NCBI GenBank assembly: GCA_913060515.1
Contig: CAJXRZ010000003.1
Coordinates: 115,798-179,797 of the forward strand
DNA from: an uncultured Pseudomonadota bacterium
GTDB taxonomy: Bacteria > Myxococcota_A > UBA796 > CAJQPC01
Length of the DNA stretch: 64,000 bases
Direction of reading: 5' to 3'
Positions within the stretch are counted from its first letter, which is position 1. Every line of letters starts with the position of its first letter. The notes beneath the pieces are model-generated. The model did no database searches and was not told where the DNA came from. It saw only the letters and a program-made list of their open reading frames with translations. The position numbers and the translations under genes were made by a program. This document shows positions 44,786-52,904 of the stretch, one piece after another.

Positions 44786-46936
44786 GTGAACGCCGTCATC
44801 TACCTCCTCGTGGCCGCCCTGGCCGGCCTGCTCGGTGTGCGCTCTTTCGTACGCGACCGGTCCCAGCAGCTACGACGCGACTTTGCCGTGCTCGCAGGCC
44901 TGCTCTGCATCACCTACGCAAGCTTCAGCCTCTACCTCTTCCCGGCCATCCCCGGCGCCCGCTTCCCCTTCGCTTTGGCCGCGACCTTTCTGCCCGTGGC
45001 CAGCCTCCAGTTTCTGGAGCACTTCATCGCGCGCCAGGCCCCGGACCGAACGCGCGTCTTGCGGCGCCTCTGGGCCATCACCCCCGTGGTCGCCTTGGCC
45101 TTCCTGGCCACCGACTTGCTGCTCTTTGGCAGCAGCCCTCTGGCCCAGTGGCCCGAGACCGTGCTCGGCCTGCTCATCTACTGCGGTTTCTGCGCGGCCC
45201 TCTGGCGTCTGTGGCGGGCCCACCAGAGCACGCCCTACCGCGTCGAGAAGACCCGAATCCGCTACCTGCTGGGCTTCATGGCGGGCTCGGTGGCCTTCTC
45301 CGCGATGGAGGGCGTGGACCGCATCGTCAGCGCCGTACCCCAGGACATCGCGGCCTTGCCCCTGCTTCAGCGAAGCGTGGAGCTCCAGGGCAACCTGCCG
45401 CCCGTCGGCGCCCTCTTCGCCGGCTTGTTCCTCTTCTTCCTCTACCAAATGCTGATGAAGGAGCGCCTGCTCGATCTCAACGAGATCTTCTCCCGCTTCG
45501 TCACCCTCACCGCCACAGCCTTTGCCCTGGTGCTCATCCTCGGGGTGGGCGTGATGTGGATGCAGGCGGCCTCAGGCAACCAGCTCCAGACCATCTTCCA
45601 CCTCTTCGTCGTCAGCCTGCTCTTCCTGCTCGCCTACGACCCTCTGCGCGGCCGCATCACCATGCAGGCCGACAAGTGGCTCAACATCCGAGGCCACCGC
45701 CTCTCCCTGGCCTTGGACGAGCTGGACCGGGTCCTGCCCAGCATCATCGACCGCGACAACCTGGCCCAAGAGATCGTCGAGCGCCTCCACGCCAGCGGCC
45801 GGGTCCCCTCCCTCTCCTTCTACGCCTTCGACCCCAAGCGCCAGCAGGTGCGCCTCTTGGACACCCGCCAAGGAGAAGAGGGGCTGCAAGCGCTCCCCGT
45901 CGTTGCACTCAACCCCTTCGCCGAGTCCTTCGCAGGCAGAAAGGCCGTCACCCGTCGAAACCTGCTCCGCCAACGAGGCCAGTCCGAGCACCCCGAAGAG
46001 ATCGACGCGCGAATGGCCCTCCTCGAGGGCATGAACGCCGACCTGGTCGTTCCCGTGCGCTCCGGCGAGCTGGTCCTGGGCTGGCTGGCGCTCAAAGACG
46101 AGGAGTGGAGCGACGGCTTCTCCCAAGAGGAGATCAACCGCTTGGCCGGCACCATGGTCCGCGCCGCGACCGTGCTGGAGAACATCAAGGGCTTCGAGGC
46201 GGTCAAAGAGCAGGCACGCTTGGCAGCGCTCGGCACCATGAGCGCGGGTCTGGCCCACGAGATCCGCAACCCACTGGCGGGCATCAAAGGCGCCGCCCAG
46301 TACCTGGAGACCCTGGATGTCACCGAAGAGGAGCGCGAGTTCCTGGGCATCATCCAGGACGAGACCGAGCGCCTGAACCTGGTCGTCACCAACTTCTTGG
46401 ACTACGCCCGCCACTTCGAGCTGCGCACGCGTTTGGTGGCGCCAGAGGACTTGGTCGAGCCCGTCCTACGCCTGGCCCGGGCGGAGGGGCTTCGCCCCGG
46501 CATTCAGCTCAGCGACGCCCAGCCGCCCAACCTACCCGCCATCGAGGTCGACGCAGACAAGATCCGCCAGGTGGTCTTGAACCTGGTGCGCAACGCCATC
46601 CAAGCCTTGCCCGAGAGCGGTCGCGTTCACCTGGCCATCAAGACCGGCGAGATGGAGTCCACCGGCCTGCCAGCGCTGATCATCAGCGTGGCCGACGACG
46701 GTCCCGGCATCGCGCCAGCCGACCAGGAGCAGCTCTTCATCCCCTTCTACACGACCAAGCCCAAGGGCACGGGCCTGGGCCTGCCCATCTGCCAGCGCAT
46801 CATGCGGGCACACCGAGGCGAGCTGGCCGTGGAGTCCAGCATCGGCGCCGGAGCCACCTTCGTGCTGCGCTTGCCCCTACCGGTCCCCGACCCGCCGGAA
46901 CAGGGCCCCAGCGCGGATCTCGAGGCCTTCTCGTAA
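44786..46936 (+). CDS. Multi-pass membrane sensor histidine kinase with GAF-like domain
   Basis: This 716-residue protein uses GTG (44786); another GTG lies two codons upstream. The N-terminal region (about 1-300) has seven to nine TM helices (VIYLLVAALAGLLGV, FAVLAGLLCITYASFSLYLF and so on). A GAF-like domain spans about 335-460. The HisKA H-box is LAHEIRNPLAGIKGAAQYL with phospho-His near 490, and an NtrB-like HATPase follows: N box NLVRNAIQALP, G1 VADDGPGIAP, F box FIPFYTTKP, G2 KGTGLGLPI. No response regulator is adjacent. Its 3' end overlaps the convergent DUF218 gene by 60 bp. Confidence 0.88.
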   Translation: MNAVIYLLVAALAGLLGVRSFVRDRSQQLRRDFAVLAGLLCITYASFSLYLFPAIPGARFPFALAATFLPVASLQFLEHFIARQAPDRTRVLRRLWAITPVVALAFLATDLLLFGSSPLAQWPETVLGLLIYCGFCAALWRLWRAHQSTPYRVEKTRIRYLLGFMAGSVAFSAMEGVDRIVSAVPQDIAALPLLQRSVELQGNLPPVGALFAGLFLFFLYQMLMKERLLDLNEIFSRFVTLTATAFALVLILGVGVMWMQAASGNQLQTIFHLFVVSLLFLLAYDPLRGRITMQADKWLNIRGHRLSLALDELDRVLPSIIDRDNLAQEIVERLHASGRVPSLSFYAFDPKRQQVRLLDTRQGEEGLQALPVVALNPFAESFAGRKAVTRRNLLRQRGQSEHPEEIDARMALLEGMNADLVVPVRSGELVLGWLALKDEEWSDGFSQEEINRLAGTMVRAATVLENIKGFEAVKEQARLAALGTMSAGLAHEIRNPLAGIKGAAQYLETLDVTEEEREFLGIIQDETERLNLVVTNFLDYARHFELRTRLVAPEDLVEPVLRLARAEGLRPGIQLSDAQPPNLPAIEVDADKIRQVVLNLVRNAIQALPESGRVHLAIKTGEMESTGLPALIISVADDGPGIAPADQEQLFIPFYTTKPKGTGLGLPICQRIMRAHRGELAVESSIGAGATFVLRLPLPVPDPPEQGPSADLEAFS

Positions 46937-47476
46937 GCGACGCGGGAGCGGAGAGAGGGCCTTGGCCCCCCAGCCAAAACCACGCTCGGCCCAGGCTTCC
47001 TGCTCGAAGATCTCCGGATCCGGGATGGCCGCTTCGATCCACGCCCGCTCTTGTGCGTTGGCATGCTGAATCAAGGCCTCGGGAGCCTGAACGACCCACC
47101 CACCAAAGGGCATGGCGTCTTGCAGATAGCTGCGCACCCGCGGCAAGTGGTAGGCCGCAGTCAGCACCAGCAGGCGCTCCACAGCGTGCTCTCGAACCAG
47201 GGAGCGCGCGGCCACGACCTCCTCTCGTGTCGAACGGGTCTGGTTCTGCAGCAGCACCTGCTCCTCGGGCACCCCAAGGGCGCGCAGGTCTTGGGCCACC
47301 AGGCTGGCTCCAGAGTGCTCCTGCCCTCGGAGTCGCGCCTCGAGGTTGGCCACGAAGCTGGCCCCCAACCGCAAGGCCACGCTGGCCGCAGCAGCCCGAG
47401 CGCGCAGCTCTCGCCGTGCACGCTGTGGATAGCGGCGCAGCTCCTTGCCCAAGATCAGGACGGCGTCAGCTTTCAT
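46877..47476 (-). CDS. DUF218 (YdcF/SanA-like) family protein
   Basis: This 199-residue protein starts with ADAVLILGKELRR, the usual DUF218 first strand. It then has LGVPEEQVLLQNQTRSTREEVVAAR (seen in shorter overlapping pieces) and VLTAAYHLPRVRSYLQDA, the family's nucleotide-fold core. No TM segment is present, unlike many DUF218 members. DUF218 proteins are linked to envelope and peptidoglycan integrity. The start overlaps the xseA stop (ATGA). The C-terminus overlaps the kinase gene on the other strand over 60 bp. Confidence 0.8.
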   Translation of the reverse strand: MKADAVLILGKELRRYPQRARRELRARAAAASVALRLGASFVANLEARLRGQEHSGASLVAQDLRALGVPEEQVLLQNQTRSTREEVVAARSLVREHAVERLLVLTAAYHLPRVRSYLQDAMPFGGWVVQAPEALIQHANAQERAWIEAAIPDPEIFEQEAWAERGFGWGAKALSPLPRRLREGLEIRAGALFRRVGDR

Positions 47477-48651
47477 GACTCGATGTCCTCGACCTGCACC
47501 GTTGCTGCCCCTTGTCCGAATCGCAGTGAGAGTCGCTGGCCCACGACCAGCGCCTGTGTGGAACGCACAGCTTGGCCGCTTTCATCCAAGGCCAAGCTGT
47601 AGCCACGCCCCAAGACCTTGAGGGGGCTATAAGCGTCCAGCTGAGCGGCTTGCTGCATCAAGCCCCTGCGCCAGTCGATCTGACGGCGGCCGATGGCCTC
47701 CTGGAGGCGCAGGCTCAGATCCGCAGCGCGCAGCTTGCCTTGGTTGACCCGCTCCTGGGGGTGCCGCAGGCGCAGGCCTTGCAGCCGGGTGCGCCTCGAT
47801 CGCTGGCCCTGCTCCAAGGCCCGGACAAGGCGGTCTTGGCGCACTTGAACCTGACGCGCCAGCTCAGCGCGCTTGGGAATCACCAGCTCGGCGGCCTGAG
47901 AGGGCGTCGCGGCGATGCGGTCCGCGGCCAGGTCCACCAGAGTTTGGTCTGAGCCATGCCCGATTCCGGCAACCAAGGGCACCGGACAGGCGGCGACGGC
48001 ACGCACCACGTCCATCTCATCAAAGGCCGCCAAGTCCTCCCGTGCGCCTCCCCCACGGACCAGCAGGACCACGTCGCAGCGCGAGCCTGCGGCAGCGATC
48101 GCCGCGATCAGCTCCTGGGTGACCTGGCCTTGCACGCGACTGGGACAGAGGAGCAGCGGGAAGCCCGGAAAGCGCTGGGCCACCACCTTGCGCACATCTT
48201 GAAGTGCTGCAGCCCCCAAGCTGGTCACGATCCCCACCCGTCTAGGGAATCGGGGCAATGGACGCTTCCTGGAGGGGTCGAACAGGCCCTCTTTGCTCAG
48301 AATCTCTCTGCGACGGGCCAGCTCCCGCAGGCGCTCTCCAGCCCCTCGTTTGCACATCCACGTGGCTTGGAAGCTGAGCTGGGAGCGGGCGCCGAAGACG
48401 GAGACCTGGCCTCGCACGGCGACCTGCTGGCCGACCTGCGGCAGGGAGTTGAACTGCCAAGTGTGCGAGGAGAAGAGCACGCAGCTGAGCTTGTCGCTCC
48501 CCTCGACCAGGGAGAAATGCCAGTGCCCGGTGGGTCCCACCTTGAAGGAGGCGATCTCTCCCTCGACCTCCAAGACGGGGAATCGGCCCAACGCCCGAGA
48601 AATCTGGCGCGTGAGTTCCCCCACCCCGATCCGCTGGCGATGCTGCAACAC
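47473..48651 (-). CDS. xseA: Exodeoxyribonuclease VII large subunit
   Basis: This protein has about 392 residues. An OB-fold at the N-terminus shows VEGEIASFKVGPTGHWHFSL and GQVSVFGARSQLSFQ. The catalytic domain shows VGIVTSLGAAALQDV, DVVLLVRGGGAREDLAAFD, VAGIGHGSDQTLVDLAADRIAATPSQAAE (shown here in part) and a C-terminal LGRGYSLALDE. The start is GTG (48651) or TTG (48648) behind AGGAG at 48660-48656; upstream frame to 48708 would run across the terminator hairpin of the preceding gene. The enzyme degrades single-stranded DNA in mismatch repair and recombination. No xseB is adjacent. Confidence 0.93.
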   Translation of the reverse strand: MLQHRQRIGVGELTRQISRALGRFPVLEVEGEIASFKVGPTGHWHFSLVEGSDKLSCVLFSSHTWQFNSLPQVGQQVAVRGQVSVFGARSQLSFQATWMCKRGAGERLRELARRREILSKEGLFDPSRKRPLPRFPRRVGIVTSLGAAALQDVRKVVAQRFPGFPLLLCPSRVQGQVTQELIAAIAAAGSRCDVVLLVRGGGAREDLAAFDEMDVVRAVAACPVPLVAGIGHGSDQTLVDLAADRIAATPSQAAELVIPKRAELARQVQVRQDRLVRALEQGQRSRRTRLQGLRLRHPQERVNQGKLRAADLSLRLQEAIGRRQIDWRRGLMQQAAQLDAYSPLKVLGRGYSLALDESGQAVRSTQALVVGQRLSLRFGQGAATVQVEDIES

Positions 48652-48668
48652 AGGGCTCCTAAACGCAG

Positions 48669-48694
48669 AGAGGGTCCGCCGAAGCAGACCCTCT
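48669..48694 (-). terminator. Hairpin terminator after the lipoprotein gene at 48732
   Basis: AGAGGGTC and GACCCTCT form an 8-bp stem with a 10-nt loop. On the minus strand it is followed by CTCTGCGTTT. It lies between the lipoprotein gene and xseA and argues for an xseA start at about 48651. Confidence 0.65.
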
Positions 48695-48731
48695 AAGGCT
48701 ACCCTCAATCAGGCAGTGCGCGTGTCCCGAT

Positions 48732-49487
48732 TCAGCGGAACATCACCCAGCTCACCTCGGACTCGCCGCAGTCATCCAGCTCAACGCTGTTGATGTTGCA
48801 GGTGGTGAACCAGCCATCTACGGTCTGAAGCGGGGCGTCCTCGCCTGGATACAGGCTCAGCTCGTCCACTTCGGAGTCAAAGTTGACCATCACGGAGTCA
48901 GCGGCTCCACAGTCCTCGTGGTCAACGCTTCCGACGACAGCGCCGGTGGCGACCTGGATGGTGCCCAGGTCCTCATCTTGGAGTGCTGCGCCGCCGTGGC
49001 CAGCCTCCATCGCGTAGCTCAGGCCGTTTCGGTCGGAGACAGCAAAGCCGGCAGAGCCCTGCATGGCGCCTTGGCGCACGACCAGCTCGACGCGCTGCCC
49101 CTGCATTCCCACGGCGGGGGTGCTGTTCCACCCGTCGGCGCCGATCCAGGCGTAGCCGACTTCCCAGACCTGGCCGGCGTCGTCACGAACGCTCAGGACA
49201 CGCATGGGGTCCTGGGCACAGGGAACGAGGCTTCCAACGTCCACGCTCGCCGAGGCATCGGAGATGACCTCGCCGTTGATGACGTAGCTGTCGGCTGGCT
49301 CTACTTCGGCATCGCTGCCCAAGCACACCACGGCGGTTCCGCCGCCCATGGTGCTGACGCTCCAGTCCTGATCCAAGCTGTAGCTCTCGCCCCAGAGCGC
49401 GCTTCCAGTCAAAGCGCCGCCAAGAGCGCTGCAACCGGTCAAGCCGATCAGTGTAAGAGCCGAAGTGTAAAGCATCAGGTTCCGCAT
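48732..49487 (-). CDS. Small beta-rich lipoprotein, copy 2 of a tandem pair
   Basis: This 251-residue protein has signal MRNLMLYTSALTLIGLTGC (lipobox LTGC), then SALGGALTGSALWG. Shared blocks with the next gene upstream are VVCLGSDAEVEPADSYVING, VWEVGYAWIGADGWNSTP, GFAVSDRNGLSYAMEAGHGG and the C-terminal SEVSWVMFR. Four or five Cys suggest disulfides. The family is unrecognised. SD AAAGGGG lies near ATG. A hairpin terminator follows at 48669-48694. Confidence 0.7.
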   Translation of the reverse strand: MRNLMLYTSALTLIGLTGCSALGGALTGSALWGESYSLDQDWSVSTMGGGTAVVCLGSDAEVEPADSYVINGEVISDASASVDVGSLVPCAQDPMRVLSVRDDAGQVWEVGYAWIGADGWNSTPAVGMQGQRVELVVRQGAMQGSAGFAVSDRNGLSYAMEAGHGGAALQDEDLGTIQVATGAVVGSVDHEDCGAADSVMVNFDSEVDELSLYPGEDAPLQTVDGWFTTCNINSVELDDCGESEVSWVMFR

Positions 49488-49542
49488 GCCGATCCCCTTT
49501 ATGGGTGCGAGTGACGTGTGGTCACCGTACACAAAAGTAGGA

Positions 49543-49577
49543 AGCCCCGCACCCCCAAATTGCGGGGATACGGGGCT
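49543..49577 (-). terminator. Hairpin terminator after the lipoprotein gene at 49652
   Basis: AGCCCCG and CGGGGCT form the outer stem, with inner CCCCGC/GCGGGG alternatives. On the minus strand it is followed by TCCTACTTTTG. It is preceded on that strand by three more small hairpins. Confidence 0.6.
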
Positions 49578-49651
49578 CTGACAGCCTGCGGGAGATCTTT
49601 CAGCCCGCGGATGGCCCTCTGGAAGGAGGGCTCATCCTCGCTGAGTGGGGC

Positions 49652-50437
49652 TCAGCGGAACAGCACCCAGGACACTTCCGAGGAGATGTCGTCGTCGCAT
49701 CCGTCGCCGTCTTCGTACTCGAAGGACTCGATGGAGCAGGTGGTGTAGTAGTTGCCGTCAGCTTCCAGGCCGATGTCGTCCCCTGGGTCCAGGGTGACCT
49801 CGTCCGAGTCGGAGGCGAAGCGCACGGCCATCATGTTCTTGGAGCCACAGTCGTCGTCGAAGCGGCCCACGTTGCCCGCGGTCTCGATGCGGATGCCGGG
49901 AACGTCGCCGTCTTGCAGCGCGGTGGTGTCGCGTCCAGCTTCCATGGCGTAGACCAGCTCACCGTTGGGCTGGCTGATGACGAAGCCCGCTGCGTCGGTG
50001 CCCTCCTCGTGGCGCACGAGCACGTCCACTGCGGTGCCGTTGGATTCGTAGACCATGGGGGTCATGTCCCAGCCGCCGCCGTCGAGCCAAGCGTAGCCAA
50101 CGGTCCAGATCTCGCCGTCTTCGTCTTCGATCTTGACGGTGGTCTGAACGTCGCTCCAGCAAGGCACCAGGTTGTCAAAGCCAGGGGCGACGTTGTCCCA
50201 GGTGCTGTCGACGATGCGGCCTTGGATGCGGTACTCGCCATCCACAGCCACGTCCTCAGCGGTGGTGCCGAGGCAGACCACGGAGTTGCCGTTGAGGGCC
50301 GAGATGTTGCCTTGGCCCATCATGGGACCGCTGCCCCACATGTTTCCGCCCATGAGTGCGCCACCCAGGACGGTGCAACCGGTGCTGAGGGAGAGCGCGG
50401 CGACGGTGGTCGCAAGAGCTACGGTCTTGAGGTTCAT
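49652..50437 (-). CDS. Small beta-rich lipoprotein, copy 1 of a tandem pair, sigma-54 promoter
   Basis: This 261-residue protein has signal MNLKTVALATTVAALSLSTGC and then TVLGGALMGGNMWG. It is clearly paralogous to the protein at 48732: VVCLGTTAEDVAVDGEYRIQ, IWTVGYAWLDGGGWDMTP, GFVISQPNGELVYAMEAGRD and a terminal SEVSWVLFR. The start was chosen for the signal peptide and CGGAG upstream. A sigma-54-type promoter lies at 50496-50511 on the same strand. The function is unknown. Confidence 0.72.
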   Translation of the reverse strand: MNLKTVALATTVAALSLSTGCTVLGGALMGGNMWGSGPMMGQGNISALNGNSVVCLGTTAEDVAVDGEYRIQGRIVDSTWDNVAPGFDNLVPCWSDVQTTVKIEDEDGEIWTVGYAWLDGGGWDMTPMVYESNGTAVDVLVRHEEGTDAAGFVISQPNGELVYAMEAGRDTTALQDGDVPGIRIETAGNVGRFDDDCGSKNMMAVRFASDSDEVTLDPGDDIGLEADGNYYTTCSIESFEYEDGDGCDDDISSEVSWVLFR

Positions 50438-50495
50438 GGAATCTCCGGGGAGGTCGTGGGATGGATTGCTTGCTGCGATGCTTATGGGAAGTCTT

Positions 50496-50511
50496 TGCAA
50501 CCGGTGTGCCA
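50496..50511 (-). promoter_or_regulatory. Sigma-54 (RpoN) promoter upstream of the lipoprotein gene at 49652-50437
   Basis: On the minus strand TGGCACACCGGTTGCA fits TGGCAC-N5-TTGC[A/T] exactly. The predicted start site gives a leader of about 50 nt before the ATG at 50437. Confidence 0.72.
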
Positions 50512-50609
50512 ACTCCACAAGCCCCAAAAGATGGGGAGGCCGGAGTGGGCCCGCTCCAAGATCACGACATGGCTGTCGCTGCTCGGGGCACAGTCAATGT
50601 AGGCAGCAC

Positions 50610-52904
50610 TTAGGCAGCCCGCTGCATTCCTTCTCGGATCGCTGTACTCACAAAGTGTACCGCCAAGATCAGCCAAGCCCCCAGGCTGATCCACAGCGAC
50701 CAGCGCCAAGGCGGGCTGTAGCGCACTTCCCAGCTCTGCTCTCCAGGGGAGATCGCCCAGGCCTGCATGACCTGATTTGCGCGTCCTGGGATGACGCGTT
50801 GCTCGCCCAATGACGCAGACCAGCCCGGATACTGGGTCTGCGAGAGCACCAGCCAGCCGGATGCTGGGGCGTCGACTGCCACTCGGAAGTGCCCGTCCGT
50901 CAGCTGCTCCACCTCGACTGCTGCCTCGCTGCCCAGGCAAGCACCCTCGACCTCCCTCTCTTCCAAGGCCTCGAGCTGGACTTGGTGGCGAAGATCCAGG
51001 GCGACAAGCGGCGCACCAGCGGCGCAATCCACGAACCAAGCCCGGGGAAAGGCCTCTGGGTTGTCGTAGACGCGGACCCCAGCCCGGGTCTGCATCACCG
51101 GCACGTAGGGCTGACCCAGGCGGTGCACCGTGAAGATGCGGCGCACGCCCAACAGGTCCACCAGGTACTTGCCGCTCTGGGCGTCCTCCGCCTTGTTGGG
51201 CCCGTGGTCCATGCCCACGTCCAGGCCGGCCGCCGACAGCAGCTCCTCATGTCCAGGCATGCGCAGCGGAGAGAGCACGATGACCTCGTTTGCGCCATAG
51301 AGCGTGGCCATGCTGGCGCTCATCAACTCTTGATCGAGCTGGGTGGGCTGCACTCTGTCCACGATCCCCACCCGATCCAGACCCTCCGGCAGAGCCGCCA
51401 CGGTCTCCGGGGTCTGCATCGCCTCCCCGCTCGAGGTCAGGCTGTTGTAGCCCCACAGCCCCAAGATGAGCTCCACAGCAAGAAGCAACGGCAGCCACCG
51501 CACCCGGTCCAAGGCCAGGACCGCCCCAGCGCTGAGCAGTGCCCCAACAGGGAGCAGAAGCCCCCAGGAGCCGTTCCAGCGCATGCCCGCCAAGAGGATG
51601 TCGGTGCGCTCCGGACCGACGGCTCCCAGGAGCTTGGGCGCGATGATGGGCTCCACCAGCGGCAGAGCCGCCAGGGCCCCCACGCCGCCAAGGATGAGCA
51701 AGGCTGCGGCTGCCCAGAGCCACTTGGCCGCCACCAGCTTGGGGAAGCGGTCCACGGCCCAGGCGGCCAGCATGGGAAGGGCCAAGGCCATCCACAGGCC
51801 ATAGCGGGCTGGAAAGCGGAAGAAGGACAGACCGGGCAGGCGGTGAACCAAGCCGTAGATCGGTGTGTAGCGGCCCACCGCGAAGATGGCGCCGGCCACC
51901 AAGAGTCCCACCCAGAGCCGGTTCTCCTTGCGGCGCAGCCCCAACAAGCCCAAGGCCAGCACCGGCACGCCCACGTAGAGCATGCCCTCCCAGTGGGTCT
52001 CCCCAGTGCCGAAGTACTGGGCGCCCTTGTGCATGTAGGAGACCGGGATGCTCGAGGGCGGCTCCCAGCCCCAGAAGCGCGGCAGCATCAGGTTGATCAG
52101 CTCCCAGGGGGGCAGAGAACCCATGCCCGCGAACTCAAGGTCCACCCCACCGGCACGGGCCGAGTGCTGGGCGAGCTCCGCGCTGGCCAGAAGCTGAGGC
52201 AGCGCCGCGAGCACGCCCACCCCGGCCCCCACTGTGGCCATCCCAGCGGCCTTGGGCGAAGGCAGACGGCGACTCCAAAAGGCGATGGCTGCCCCCATCA
52301 GGGAGATCACGGCTGCTTGGGGGTGCCCGGCCGTCAGAACCAGCGCGACCAGGCCGCCAAAGCCAAGGGCGCGCGCCCAGGTGGGTCGATGCAGGCGAAG
52401 CGCTGCCCAAATCAGCCAGGGGAAGCTGGACGCGACATGCTGCATGCCGGCGTAGCTCAGGTGGCCGACCAAGAAGCCACCCAAGGCAAAGGCCAAGGCG
52501 GCGAGGCTGGCGGCAGGCAGGCTTCGGCCCACGCTGCGTGCGAGCACCCACATGCCAAGGGCTGCCCAGAGGGTGTGCAGCGCCAGGCTGAAGCTCAAGG
52601 CGTGCCAGGGGTCCAAGATCAGGCCCAGCAGGATGTTTGGCGGGTACATCACGCCGGTCTGCCCGTCGGCAAAGAGCGGGAATCCAAGGCCCACCTGCGA
52701 GGACCACATGGGGATCTCACCGCTGACCCAAGTCCGCGCAGCCCAGGCCCGCCAAGGCAGGGTGTGGTGCCGCAGGTCGTGGGCGAAGAACACCCACAGG
52801 CCTGTCCAGACGCCCGCCATCGGCAGGGCCACCGCAAAGAGGGTGGCGGCCAACCAAGCCCGTGTCTTGCTCAGCTTGCGCAGCCCCTTAGAGATGGCAC
52901 TCAA
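50610..52904 (-). CDS. YfhO-like polytopic membrane protein
   Basis: This protein has about 764 residues. The start is probably TTG (52904) overlapping the upstream stop (TTGA), since no ATG lies in frame before the first TM helix. About 11-13 TM helices are followed by a periplasmic domain and a last TM near the C-terminus. YfhO/GT-C-like marks are an acidic first loop (FFAHDLRHHTLPWRAWAAR), PMWSSQVGLGFPLFADGQTG, SFFRFPARYGLWMALALPML, the late LLGVRRIFTV and ASGWLVLSQTQYPGWSA. YfhO proteins glycosylate lipoteichoic acid in Firmicutes. It is the last gene in the operon with the two membrane AP-superfamily hydrolase genes. Confidence 0.82.
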   Translation of the reverse strand: MSAISKGLRKLSKTRAWLAATLFAVALPMAGVWTGLWVFFAHDLRHHTLPWRAWAARTWVSGEIPMWSSQVGLGFPLFADGQTGVMYPPNILLGLILDPWHALSFSLALHTLWAALGMWVLARSVGRSLPAASLAALAFALGGFLVGHLSYAGMQHVASSFPWLIWAALRLHRPTWARALGFGGLVALVLTAGHPQAAVISLMGAAIAFWSRRLPSPKAAGMATVGAGVGVLAALPQLLASAELAQHSARAGGVDLEFAGMGSLPPWELINLMLPRFWGWEPPSSIPVSYMHKGAQYFGTGETHWEGMLYVGVPVLALGLLGLRRKENRLWVGLLVAGAIFAVGRYTPIYGLVHRLPGLSFFRFPARYGLWMALALPMLAAWAVDRFPKLVAAKWLWAAAALLILGGVGALAALPLVEPIIAPKLLGAVGPERTDILLAGMRWNGSWGLLLPVGALLSAGAVLALDRVRWLPLLLAVELILGLWGYNSLTSSGEAMQTPETVAALPEGLDRVGIVDRVQPTQLDQELMSASMATLYGANEVIVLSPLRMPGHEELLSAAGLDVGMDHGPNKAEDAQSGKYLVDLLGVRRIFTVHRLGQPYVPVMQTRAGVRVYDNPEAFPRAWFVDCAAGAPLVALDLRHQVQLEALEEREVEGACLGSEAAVEVEQLTDGHFRVAVDAPASGWLVLSQTQYPGWSASLGEQRVIPGRANQVMQAWAISPGEQSWEVRYSPPWRWSLWISLGAWLILAVHFVSTAIREGMQRAA

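Noticed and set aside
44431..47478. A 1015-codon plus-strand open frame over selA, the histidine-kinase gene and the DUF218 gene
   Set aside because: It is Arg/Pro/Gly-rich with no recognisable motif, overlapping three well-supported genes in other frames.
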